Of a DNA stretch of 64,000 nt, positions 45,190-53,967 are shown in pieces. A program made the translations under genes and the position numbers. The stretch lies in the NCBI GenBank assembly GCA_934644965.1, contig CAKUDG010000005.1, forward strand, positions 62,001 to 126,000, read 5' to 3'. Within the stretch, counting starts at the first letter, position 1, and every line of letters starts with the position of its first letter. The notes below the pieces were generated by a model. The model did no database searches. It worked only from the letters and a program-made list of their open reading frames with translations, and was not told the origin of the DNA. The DNA comes from an uncultured Victivallales bacterium. GTDB taxonomy: Bacteria; Verrucomicrobiota; Lentisphaeria; Victivallales; UBA1829.

Positions 45190-47166
45190 ATGAACAGAAG
45201 AACAGGAAAAAGGCTTCTTGCGCTGCTGCTTCTTGCCGTGGCGGGAAACACATTCTCTCCCCTGCCGCTGGCTGCCCAGGAGCCTTCCGAAAGGGCGCTG
45301 CGCTCCGCCGAGAAGGAATTTTCCGCCGTTGCGGAAAAAGTCCAGTCCCCCCAGCTGAAAAAGCAAATGGAGGATCTGAAGAAGGCAGACAGGAAAAAGA
45401 GCCGCGCGAACCGGATCAAACTCTACAATGCTTTCCGCGTGGCGGAAGACCTCGCACTCAGGCAGGGGAAGGAAGACTATGCCGCATGGAATCGGACCCC
45501 GTTTGTCTACTACACCGTGCCGGCGCTCAGCAACATCCCGCGCATCATGGACAGCTACCCGGTGGACGGAGTCTTTGCCGGCACACTTGAAATCGTCGCT
45601 GCCAGGGACGAATTTGAACCTGCCTCCTTCGTGCTCTACCCCTTTGCCGAAACGGAAAAACTGGAGCTGAAGGCGGAAAACCTGAAGACGGCCGACGGCA
45701 AAGTCTTTCCGGCGGAAAATCTGGATCTGAAAGTGGTTAAAGTCTGGTACCAGAACAGCAACAGCTGGTACAACTACTTCGGCGACTTCACCCGGAAACT
45801 CGTCCCGGAACTTCTGCTCAACGATGAAAACCTCATTACCGTCGACACGGAAACGCAGGACAACTATCTGCGTGCGGATTATCCCTCCGGCAGCCGTCTT
45901 CTCTGGATCAGCGCCCCGGAACAGATTGATCCCGGCTTCAATTCGCATGTGGAGCCCGTCTCCGATGCGGAGAAACTTCTTCCGGTCCGGCTTCATTCCG
46001 GTGAATTCAAACAGTTCTGGCTCACCGTCCACGTTCCTGAGAACACGGCACCAGGGCTTTACAGCGGGAACATCGTTCTTTCGGCGGAAGGGAAGGAAAC
46101 GGCCCGGATTCCGGTCCGCCTGCGCGTACTGCCGTTTGTCCTCCCGGATCCGAAAACCAACTACGACCTCTCCGCCGACTTCTACACGATGCTCTACTGC
46201 GTCCCCGGATCCAATCAGTATTACAACCAGAACGGTTACGATCAGAAACTCTCCGACAAGAAAGCGCTGGCCCGTCTGATCGATCAGAAGAATCACAATG
46301 TCACCAGTCCGCTCTACATGGGGCTCTGGAAAGGATACAGCGGATTTGATGACGTCGTCAACAGCATTGCTCTTGCGAAAAAGGCCGGCATGAGAATGGA
46401 TCCGTTCTTCGAGGCATTCTATTGCGGAGTCGATGCGAATGATCCACAGAAGTTCCTGGATTTCAAAAGGAATCTATCCATTGCCAAGAAAGAGTTTCAG
46501 AAACTTCTCGGTCATTCCAATCTCTATCCCGCCGGCGGAGAGGAACCCGGATACAATCACTTCATCCGTGTCCGCAACAGCTGGAAACATGTGCAGGAAG
46601 AAGGCATGAAGGTGCTCTGCAACGGCGGAGACAGGCGCCATTTTGCAGGATATAACGATGATCTGCGCGTCGACGGAGGTTTCGCCGATCAGGAAAAAGC
46701 CCGCTTCATGCACGACGTCAAAGGGAAAATCGGCAACTACGCCGGCCCGCACACCGGTCCCGAAAATCCCGACTACATGCGCCGGATGCACGGAATGAAC
46801 CTCTATAAAAAAGATTATGACATGATGTACAACTACGGCTATCATGAAGGCGGCTGGAATGACTTCCACACCTCCACCTACCGCAACATGTGCCTGGTTT
46901 ACTATACCAGAGACGGCGTCATCGACACGCTTGCCTGGGAAGGCATCCGCGAAGGCATTGACGACATCCGTTATGCCACGCTTCTCAAGCAGCTTGCCGA
47001 ACAGGCCATCGCCAAAGGCGGAATCGAACGAGTCTACGCGGCCAGAAAAGGACTGCAGTTCCTGGCGCTGATGGATGAAGAAAGCGTGGATCTGAATACG
47101 GCCAGACTCGAAATGATCCGTCACATTCTGAACATTGCATCCCATCTGAACGGAGGCGACCGGTAA
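45190..47166 (+). CDS. secreted DUF4091-type glycoside hydrolase-like protein
   Basis: A 658-residue protein with a signal peptide (RLLALLLLAVAGNTF, cut near AAQEP), an N-terminal helical region, a beta-rich middle (residues 120-330, with TVHVPENTAPGLYSGNIVLS) and a TIM-barrel-like C-terminal part (YDLSADFYTMLYC, LVYYTRDGVIDTLAWEGIR, EGIDDIRYATLL) as in DUF4091 and GH123-related proteins. It is likely a periplasmic or surface enzyme acting on complex glycans, but the substrate is unknown. Followed after one base by the TPR/CBM9-like gene. Confidence 0.82.
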   Translation: MNRRTGKRLLALLLLAVAGNTFSPLPLAAQEPSERALRSAEKEFSAVAEKVQSPQLKKQMEDLKKADRKKSRANRIKLYNAFRVAEDLALRQGKEDYAAWNRTPFVYYTVPALSNIPRIMDSYPVDGVFAGTLEIVAARDEFEPASFVLYPFAETEKLELKAENLKTADGKVFPAENLDLKVVKVWYQNSNSWYNYFGDFTRKLVPELLLNDENLITVDTETQDNYLRADYPSGSRLLWISAPEQIDPGFNSHVEPVSDAEKLLPVRLHSGEFKQFWLTVHVPENTAPGLYSGNIVLSAEGKETARIPVRLRVLPFVLPDPKTNYDLSADFYTMLYCVPGSNQYYNQNGYDQKLSDKKALARLIDQKNHNVTSPLYMGLWKGYSGFDDVVNSIALAKKAGMRMDPFFEAFYCGVDANDPQKFLDFKRNLSIAKKEFQKLLGHSNLYPAGGEEPGYNHFIRVRNSWKHVQEEGMKVLCNGGDRRHFAGYNDDLRVDGGFADQEKARFMHDVKGKIGNYAGPHTGPENPDYMRRMHGMNLYKKDYDMMYNYGYHEGGWNDFHTSTYRNMCLVYYTRDGVIDTLAWEGIREGIDDIRYATLLKQLAEQAIAKGGIERVYAARKGLQFLALMDEESVDLNTARLEMIRHILNIASHLNGGDR

Positions 47167-47167
47167 A

Positions 47168-49942
47168 ATGAATATAAGAAATCTGAAGAAAAATCACGCC
47201 CGCTTCCTCGCCCTCCTCTGCCCGCTTCTCCTTTTCCCGGCAATGATGACGGCGGCGCAGCAGCCGCTTCAGGCGGCTCAGGCGGAAAACAGTTACAAGG
47301 AAGCTCTCTCAGAAGCCCGCAAGGCGCTTAATGGAAAAGACTTCCAGCGTGCGCTCACCAGTGCCGCACAGGCGGTGAAACTTGCGGAGAAAGTGCAGGA
47401 CAAAACCGGAGCCCTCTTTCTGAAGGCTTCCATTCTGGAAAGGAACGGAGACCTCGCCTCCGCCCGGAAAGCCTGGGAACAGATCGCTTCCATGCAGGAT
47501 GCTCCTCTCAGGGACAGGATCAACGCTCTTTCCTGGAGCGCCTCCTCCTTCCGGAAGGAAAAGGATCCGGATTCCGCGATGAAGCTCTATGAAAGAATTC
47601 TCGCCCTGCCCGACCTGCCCGCACAGAACACTGCGGAAGCTGTTTCCCAGATCGCCAGAATCTTCGAAGAACAGAAAAAATATCCGGAAGCCAGAGCGGA
47701 GTACGCAAAGATTCTGGACATGAAGGATCTCAAATCCCAGTTCGCGGCAAACGCCCTTTCCGGTATGGCGAGAACCTTCCAGCAGGAAAAGAAACCCGAA
47801 CTTGCCCGGAATGAATATGAACGGATCCTCGAACTGCCGGAAGATCTCCAGGCGCAGCTGAGATCCAATGCGTATATGGACATTCTCAGGCTGCTCGAAC
47901 AGGGAAAACAGTGGACGGACTATGAGTCTGTCGCCGAGAAAGGAATGAAAGACAACCGCCTGACTGCCACACAGCAGGCCGTTTTCGCCGTCAGGAAAGC
48001 CAATGCGCTCTTCAGTCAGTGGAAGTTCGACGAGGCCGTCGCAGTCCTGGACAAAGCTGCCGGAGAGGCGGGAAAAGACATGAACGCCAAATATGAGGTT
48101 CTCTCCGGGAAAGGCAATCTCTATTCCCGGATGTCGGATTATCCCAATGCGGCCTCCGTTTATTCCGGGATTGCCTCCGACACGGCCTTCACTCCAAGAC
48201 AGCGCCTGAACGCCGCAAAGAACGCTTCCAGGGCCTTTTCCATGGACCGGAATTTTTCCGCCGCGGAAGCGCTCTACAACAAGCTTCTCTCCTCCGGCGC
48301 GTTTGAAAAGGACATGCTTTCGGAACTGTACGGGGCTCTTGCCGACACGCATGCTGAAAACGGTCAGTTCGACAAGGCCAGGGAAGTCTGCAGGAAAGGT
48401 CTTGCCGTTAAAGAACAGTCCGCTGGATCCGAGTCTTCGCGCAAGCTCCAGCTCTGCAGGATTTCCTATGGGGAAAAGGATATGGAGCATCTGAAGAAGG
48501 ATCTTGCGGAATTTCTTCCCGCTCTCAATCCGCGCGAAGGAGCCCTTCTGCTGGCCGACTATGCCGCAATCCGCTTCGACAGAGGGCAATACCAGGAATC
48601 CTTCGACGCGTATCAGAAACTCGATTTCTCCCAGATCAATCCGGACTGGAGACGGAGTCCACATGTGGAGCGTTATCTGCGTCTTTTCTCCCTGCTCGGG
48701 AAGAAAGAGGATGACTTCCGCTCCGCGGCCGCGGCCATGACAGTCGAGAATCCCTCCTTCCAGGCTCCGTTCCGCATGCAATGCGCCATTCTTGCCGAAG
48801 GCTGGAATCCTTCGGAAAAAAGCGTTGAGAAAGCCTTTGCCCCCTTCCGGGACGAGGCCACGGCGGAAACGAAAATGAAAGCGCTTTCCTCCGCGGGAAA
48901 AATCCTCGTTCTCTGCGGGAAGGATGACGCCGCAAGGGAATTGTTCCGGATCCGTGAGAAACTCTTCCGGGATGTGCCGCGGAATCTGCTGAAGGTCCGC
49001 TATGTGGAAAACGCTCCGGGAGACGTCGGGTCGTGGCTGGCTTCCGACATCATCAAACATCAGGGGAACAAGGCCGTGGTGGACCGTCCCTACGGCGCCG
49101 CGGAGGCGGCGTTCCTCTATACGGACGTCATGGCTGCCGGACGCAAGGTGGGGGATCCGAAACTGCAGGCGGACAAGGAAACGTATTTCTACATGGTCTG
49201 CGACGACCAGGGACTCAAACTCTTCTTCGTCGGCATTGACTCCCGTGTGAAGGACGTCTTGAACAAACGCCTTTCCGGGAGCGGCTACGAAATGTACATC
49301 GCCCTCGGCGAGGACGGCCCTTCCTATCAGTGGCTCTTTGAACAGCCCGAGGACAAACTCATGATTCCTCCCTGGAACTCCCCCCACAAGTTCTACCGCC
49401 ATCTCAACGATTATGTGACCATCGCCACGCAGCCCATTGAAAACGGCTTCGCCACATGCATGAATTTCTCCTGGGAACTGGCGTATGACAGACTCCCGCA
49501 AAATGGGGACACCTGGCCTTTTGAACTCATCCGCTGGACTCGCGGAGGAGGCGTCACATGGGGCGGGAAAAGCGTCTGGCAGATCGGGAACTGGGGACGG
49601 CTTCAGTTTGAACTGACGGAAAAACAGCTCGTCCAGATCCGCCGCAATCTTGTCTACAAGGCCCTGGCCAAATTCAAAAAGGAATACAGAGCCAGTTCCG
49701 GCGGGCTCGTCGCTGTCTGGCAGGACTCCGAACTCGGAGATCCGCAGTTCTACAAACAGGAACTTGAGCCCCTTGTGAAACAGCTTGAACAATATGCGGA
49801 ACTCGTCACGGAGGACATGCCGGAGGAAACGGTCAACATGCTCTTTGAAAAGGCTGTCCCGGCATGGATGGATTTCCAGTATTTCGTCGCGGAACTCCGC
49901 CGCGCTTATCTCCTGAAACAGCTGACTTCCGCTGAAAAGTGA
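47168..49942 (+). CDS. secreted TPR-repeat protein with C-terminal CBM9-like domain
   Basis: A 924-residue protein with a signal peptide (RFLALLCPLLLFPAMMTAAQ), then about 15 TPR-like repeats (residues 45-600; for example ALTSAAQAVKLAEKVQDK) and a beta-rich domain (residues 620-830; ETYFYMVCDDQGLKLFFVGID, SWELAYDRLPQNGDTWPFEL) that resembles carbohydrate-binding family 9-like domains. A short helical tail follows. Its ATG lies two bases after the stop of the DUF4091 gene, with GGAGG 12 bases upstream, so the pair is co-translated. It may hold the enzyme on glycan or recruit partners. That is inference from domains. Confidence 0.78.
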   Translation: MNIRNLKKNHARFLALLCPLLLFPAMMTAAQQPLQAAQAENSYKEALSEARKALNGKDFQRALTSAAQAVKLAEKVQDKTGALFLKASILERNGDLASARKAWEQIASMQDAPLRDRINALSWSASSFRKEKDPDSAMKLYERILALPDLPAQNTAEAVSQIARIFEEQKKYPEARAEYAKILDMKDLKSQFAANALSGMARTFQQEKKPELARNEYERILELPEDLQAQLRSNAYMDILRLLEQGKQWTDYESVAEKGMKDNRLTATQQAVFAVRKANALFSQWKFDEAVAVLDKAAGEAGKDMNAKYEVLSGKGNLYSRMSDYPNAASVYSGIASDTAFTPRQRLNAAKNASRAFSMDRNFSAAEALYNKLLSSGAFEKDMLSELYGALADTHAENGQFDKAREVCRKGLAVKEQSAGSESSRKLQLCRISYGEKDMEHLKKDLAEFLPALNPREGALLLADYAAIRFDRGQYQESFDAYQKLDFSQINPDWRRSPHVERYLRLFSLLGKKEDDFRSAAAAMTVENPSFQAPFRMQCAILAEGWNPSEKSVEKAFAPFRDEATAETKMKALSSAGKILVLCGKDDAARELFRIREKLFRDVPRNLLKVRYVENAPGDVGSWLASDIIKHQGNKAVVDRPYGAAEAAFLYTDVMAAGRKVGDPKLQADKETYFYMVCDDQGLKLFFVGIDSRVKDVLNKRLSGSGYEMYIALGEDGPSYQWLFEQPEDKLMIPPWNSPHKFYRHLNDYVTIATQPIENGFATCMNFSWELAYDRLPQNGDTWPFELIRWTRGGGVTWGGKSVWQIGNWGRLQFELTEKQLVQIRRNLVYKALAKFKKEYRASSGGLVAVWQDSELGDPQFYKQELEPLVKQLEQYAELVTEDMPEETVNMLFEKAVPAWMDFQYFVAELRRAYLLKQLTSAEK

Positions 49943-50276
49943 TTTTACAGGAAAACAAACCGTTCACAGAACTCTGTTTCCTGTGAAGAAAAAGGGGAAA
50001 AACGTGTTTGGCAAACACAGACGCGTTTTTCCCCCTTCTTCCTTTTTCTCCCTCTTTTTTCCCTTCCTTTTTCCACGCAGGATCCTTTTGTGTATCCGCA
50101 GTAAAAAACAACAGCCGGAAGAAGCCAGAAAGGGAAAAAGTGGAGCTTGGGAATGGAGTCTCTCCCGCTCTCCCCGCTGAGAGAAGAAGCGAGACAGCAG
50201 AGAAAAAAACGGGAAACGTATCTTTCACGCCGGAAAAACGGCAGAAACAGGGAAAAAAGGATCAGGAAGAAGCATC
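49943..50276. other. intergenic region between the TPR/CBM9 gene and GNAT gene
   Basis: Contains an imperfect stem-loop (ACAGGAAAACA with TGTTTCCTGT, about 17-base loop) right after the stop, followed by pyrimidine- and purine-rich stretches and a second short hairpin (GTGTTTGGCAAACAC) ahead of GCGTTTTT. Possibly transcription ends here. No gene is supported. Confidence 0.4.
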
Positions 50277-50825
50277 ATGGAAGGAACACATCATCCTCTG
50301 CCGGGAAATCTTCTGGAAGCGCTTCGCTTCCGGGCGGCGGAGCGGAGCGATGCGGAAGCCGTCTGGCAGCTCTACCGCTCCCAGCTCGGACGAAGCGGAT
50401 GCGCCTGGGACGAATCCTATCCCGCCCGGGAAAACATTGCCGATGATCTCGCAGCGAGAGCCCTCTACTGCCTTTCCGGCGGAAACGGTCTTCTCCTCGG
50501 CGCAGGCACAATCCGACACTGGGAGGAACACGACTCGCTTCCATTCTGGGATCCCCGGATGAAGCATCCCTGCGATCTCATGCGGATCTGTACCCGCCCG
50601 GAACTGCAGGGGCGGGGCCTCGGCGCCCTCCTGCTGAGACATTTGATCCACGCTGGGCGGGATGCGCAATATGACGGGATGCGCATTCTCGTCAGCCGGA
50701 ACAACCTCCCGGCAATCCGCCTCTATCGTTCCGCGGGAGCCGTCTTCCGCGGAGAAACCCGTCTCTACGAAATTGACTGGCTCTGCTGCGAACTGCTCTT
50801 TGAAGATCTCCGGAGGACAATGTGA
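50277..50825 (+). CDS. GNAT-family N-acetyltransferase
   Basis: A 182-residue protein with the GNAT acetyl-CoA-binding motif A in ICTRPELQGRGLGALLLRHL, then NNLPAIRLYRSAGAVFRGE. It acetylates an unknown amine. A GGATCAGGAAGAA stretch precedes the ATG. It stands alone, convergent with yraN. Confidence 0.86.
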   Translation: MEGTHHPLPGNLLEALRFRAAERSDAEAVWQLYRSQLGRSGCAWDESYPARENIADDLAARALYCLSGGNGLLLGAGTIRHWEEHDSLPFWDPRMKHPCDLMRICTRPELQGRGLGALLLRHLIHAGRDAQYDGMRILVSRNNLPAIRLYRSAGAVFRGETRLYEIDWLCCELLFEDLRRTM

Positions 50826-51021
50826 AGGGCGCTCGTTGTTCAAGGGAAAACACACAATAAACAGAGGAATGCGTTTTTTTCCTGCCCATCCTTTTCCTTT
50901 CCCTCCTTCTTCTTTATTCTTTCCCCGGCGGGAGAAAGAAAGAGGAAGGGAAGAAGGAAACGAGCATGAAGGATTGACCGGTTCAAGCCTTTCCCACCAC
51001 CTTCCCCGAACTCAAAAAATC

Positions 51022-51540
51022 TCAGAAGAGAGACGGGAAGGAAGAGGGAAAAATCCTCTTCTCTTCTCCTTTGTCCGGTTTCAGCAGTCCGGCTCCTCCG
51101 TGCATGCGGCCGAATGCCCATTTTCTCCCTCCGCCGCCAAAATGATTTCTCCAGTGGCGGACGGCTGAAGGTCCGAACGCCCCGTAAATGACTTCCACCA
51201 GATCGAAGCGGAAAAGCAGAGGCGGATTCCCCAAATCCCGGAGATAGGAAAAGGCGGCACGGTAAAGACGGCGTTTCTGCGCATCGCCCAGATGAGAGGC
51301 AGGATGAAGCGAATCCGTGGAGACGCCATGACGGCAATAGAGTGTTTTCACCTCCACAAACACAAGGCAGAGCCCGTCGCGCGCGACGATGTCGATCTCC
51401 GCTCTGGGCGTCCTGCAGTTCCGGGCAAGGATTACATATCCGGCATCGGAAAGCATTCTTGCCGCGCAGTTCTCTCCGCGGCGCCCCAGGCGTTTCCGCC
51501 ATTTTCTGAGACGGAAGTACTTCAGTCCGGACGGCATCAT
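51022..51540 (-). CDS. yraN: YraN/UPF0102 family endonuclease-like protein
   Basis: A 172-residue protein with the family core LGRRGENCAARMLSDAGY, AEIDIVARDGLCLVFVEVKT and RRLYRAAFSYLRDL, including the PD-(D/E)xK-like Asp-Glu-Lys residues in EID and VEVK. Members are linked to Holliday-junction-type nucleases. Canonical GEID reads AEID here. The last 45 residues are a low-complexity tail not found in short homologues. GGAGAAGAAGGG precedes the double ATG start. Confidence 0.88.
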   Translation of the reverse strand: MMPSGLKYFRLRKWRKRLGRRGENCAARMLSDAGYVILARNCRTPRAEIDIVARDGLCLVFVEVKTLYCRHGVSTDSLHPASHLGDAQKRRLYRAAFSYLRDLGNPPLLFRFDLVEVIYGAFGPSAVRHWRNHFGGGGRKWAFGRMHGGAGLLKPDKGEEKRIFPSSFPSLF

Positions 51541-51809
51541 CCCTTCTTCTCCTTTTTCTTCCCCGCCCTACCCCCGCTCCGTCTTATCCGTTCTTCTTCT
51601 CATCACTCCGCTTTCTTCCCCGCTGGCGGCGGAAAACAAGGGAGCCGCTCTCACGGGAAAAAGCGAAGAAACGTACGGGAGAAAAGAAGCACTCTGATGG
51701 ATAATACGGCTGCGGGAGGGGAGGATTTTTCTCCCCTCCCTGTATCCTGCAATAAAACAGTATACCTACGTACTCCCCCGAGTTTCTGCCAGCTCATTTC
51801 CGATTGCAG

Positions 51810-52025
51810 TCAGGAAGGGGGAAAGAAACAGCAGCGCATCCATGCGCAAAGCCCGATCCAGAGAGCGGCAAACCCGAGAATGATGGAAAGAAGAATACAG
51901 AAGCACCCGAAACAGCCGCTCTCGCAAAACGGCTTGTCGCGAGACTCCCGGGAGTCTTCCCCCTGCCCCTGTGTTTCGTTCTTCTCCGTCTTCACCTCTT
52001 CCACTGCGGACGCCTCCTGAGACAT
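51810..52025 (-). CDS. small Cys-rich membrane protein, unknown
   Basis: A 71-residue protein: an acidic N-terminus (EASAVEEVKTEKNET) and one membrane segment with many cysteines (CESGCFGCFCILLSIILGFA, then CAWMRCC). No family recognised. The only start in this frame is the ATG at 52025 and the ribosome site is weak. It could be a chance frame, but the acidic-then-hydrophobic layout looks real. Confidence 0.45.
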   Translation of the reverse strand: MSQEASAVEEVKTEKNETQGQGEDSRESRDKPFCESGCFGCFCILLSIILGFAALWIGLCAWMRCCFFPPS

Positions 52026-52132
52026 TTCTTCAGCGCTGCCTTCTCCCGCTTCCCGGCAGAACTCATAAAACTTTCCTCTTCAATCTTCGCTTCAGCTTCG
52101 GATCATTCTTCCGTTTTCTCTGATATCCACAA

Positions 52133-52516
52133 TTATTCTTGATCCGGACTTTGCGCTTCTTGTTCTTTCTTCCGTCTTCCTGCAGCAGAGAAAGCGGAAG
52201 GGAGCAGGAAAAGCCCCCAGAGCGTCCCATCAGGCGCGCGGAAGGAGCCGACCGTGGAAAACCCTGCCTGATAGCGAGAGACGACATCCGCCGCCACAGA
52301 ATCTTCGGAAGAATCCGTGAAAGGCGAAAACACGCATCGGACGGGGATCTGCGCGGAAGGATCCTCCTCCAGCACCGCGGTGAGAGTCTCTCCGATATCG
52401 CAGATTCCGGAAAGGCGCATGCGGCGCCGGGCGGAAAGCGCATGAAGGAGACGGAGTCCGGCGCTTTCGGGATCCTGAACAATCGTCTGAATGGAAAGGT
52501 GAAGAATCCGGGTCAT
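52133..52516 (-). CDS. short hypothetical protein at the end of the pyrophosphorylase operon
   Basis: A 127-residue protein with no recognised domain (MTRILHLSIQTIVQDPESAG, then GICDIGETLTAVLEED). It starts five bases after the stop of the pyrophosphorylase gene, which suggests coupling and supports it as real. The C-terminus is polar (RRKKEQEAQSPDQE). Function unknown. Confidence 0.6.
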   Translation of the reverse strand: MTRILHLSIQTIVQDPESAGLRLLHALSARRRMRLSGICDIGETLTAVLEEDPSAQIPVRCVFSPFTDSSEDSVAADVVSRYQAGFSTVGSFRAPDGTLWGLFLLPSAFSAAGRRKKEQEAQSPDQE

Positions 52517-52521
52517 ATTTT

Positions 52522-53940
52522 TTATTTTCCGTAAGCGGTCCGGGAACCTGGCGCCGGGGAGGCAGCTGGATGTTCGCGGAAGAAAACGACAGCATCCTCA
52601 TCATCGAAGACGGAACGCGGCGAGAGTTCCACCAGACAGTCCGGCGAACCATCCTCCTTCCTCGGGACAGAAATGCCCGCCAGCTCCATTCTGCGCGCAT
52701 CGCGCGCCACCAGCATGGCGCGGCAGGATTCGACGGAATCGACCCCGGTCTGATTTTTGGTGGGGGCGAAATGTTCGGCGCGGCAGCCTTCGAGGACCAT
52801 GGTGCGCTCGGCAAGGGGGAGTGCATCGAAAATGAAGGACTCCAGTTTGACGGCATTCGGAGCGTCGGGCTTGACGAAATTGCCGTTTTCGTCGAGATAC
52901 CCGACTTTCTTGTCGGCACGGTGCCAGGGCAGTTTCAGGCGTCCGTCTGCGGTGAGTTCCTCCACGAAGTCTCTGGAAATGACATGGATGGCGGGACTTC
53001 CGGCGATAAAGTCGAGCGAACCGTCCGGCTTTCTGCGTTCCGCGAGTTCCGCGGGCATATCGCTGTATTCAATGATCTGGAGTCTTCCTCCGGAGACGCA
53101 GAAGTTGCCGAGCTTCTCGCCCGGATTGGTCTTCGGAAGCATCCTGCAGCTCATCTGAGACTGTTCCAGAAAATGAAGTCCGAGGAAAAGCGGATCCACC
53201 ACCGGGACCAGAGGATTGTCCACCTGGAAATAAGAAAGATATTCGATTCCGAGCCGTTTCATCTCCTCCAGAGCTCCCGATTTTCTGAGAGCGAGGAGCG
53301 TTCCGCCGTGTCCGTCCGGAGCCAGGGCAAGGGAATTTTTCTCCGCCATCAGCAGCTTGCCTTCATACGTGATTGCAGGCATGGTGCCCTGGGTGAAGAA
53401 ACGGACCTGCTCCCGGGGCATTCCGAAAAAGCCGTTGGAAACAAAGAAATCCTGCGTCGCCTTATTGTTGAGTTCGCTGGTCATGATGTACCAGCGGATG
53501 GGGGAACCGAATTTCTCTCCGGCGCGCAGCAGGCTTTCGGCAAAATACTGGAACAGGGTTTTGTGAAGGACGGGCGTGATGGGAAAGGTTCCTTTCGGGC
53601 CGTCGAACCCGAGACGGGTGCCCTGACCGCCGGCAACCGTCAGGGCTGCGACCTTCCCTTCGGAAAGCAAACGGGCACCTTCCCGCAGCGCTTTTTCATA
53701 CAGGATTTCCTGCTCTCCCTCTGCCGGATGCATCGGGAAATAGGAGGCAGGCTTCAGATCCGGCGGAACTTCGGTCTCCGGTTTGTTCAGCACGTAGTCG
53801 CGGATCAGTTCCGGGAGTTCCTCCCAGTTGATGGCCTGGAGCTGAGCTTCCAGTTTCCGGCGATCCTCCCCCTGAAGCGCGGAAAGCGCCTTCAGAACGG
53901 AGTCCTGATGATTCTTTTCCAGAATTTCAGTCAGATTCAT
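52522..53940 (-). CDS. UDP-sugar pyrophosphorylase of the UAP1/UGP type
   Basis: A 472-residue nucleotidyltransferase with the eukaryotic-type signature VAGGQGTRLGFDGPKGTFPI, then EYSDMPAELAER and VKLESFIFDALPLAERTMV, which match UDP-N-acetylglucosamine pyrophosphorylases (UAP1) and UGP. It makes a UDP-sugar, probably UDP-GlcNAc or UDP-glucose, for cell-envelope glycans. Bacterial GlmU is unrelated in sequence. The ATG at 53952 has its AAAGG directly adjacent, so the ATG at 53940, with AAGGA about ten bases upstream, is the better start. Confidence 0.88.
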   Translation of the reverse strand: MNLTEILEKNHQDSVLKALSALQGEDRRKLEAQLQAINWEELPELIRDYVLNKPETEVPPDLKPASYFPMHPAEGEQEILYEKALREGARLLSEGKVAALTVAGGQGTRLGFDGPKGTFPITPVLHKTLFQYFAESLLRAGEKFGSPIRWYIMTSELNNKATQDFFVSNGFFGMPREQVRFFTQGTMPAITYEGKLLMAEKNSLALAPDGHGGTLLALRKSGALEEMKRLGIEYLSYFQVDNPLVPVVDPLFLGLHFLEQSQMSCRMLPKTNPGEKLGNFCVSGGRLQIIEYSDMPAELAERRKPDGSLDFIAGSPAIHVISRDFVEELTADGRLKLPWHRADKKVGYLDENGNFVKPDAPNAVKLESFIFDALPLAERTMVLEGCRAEHFAPTKNQTGVDSVESCRAMLVARDARRMELAGISVPRKEDGSPDCLVELSPRSVFDDEDAVVFFREHPAASPAPGSRTAYGK

Positions 53941-53967
53941 CTTTTTTTCCATCCTTTCCGAATTGAA

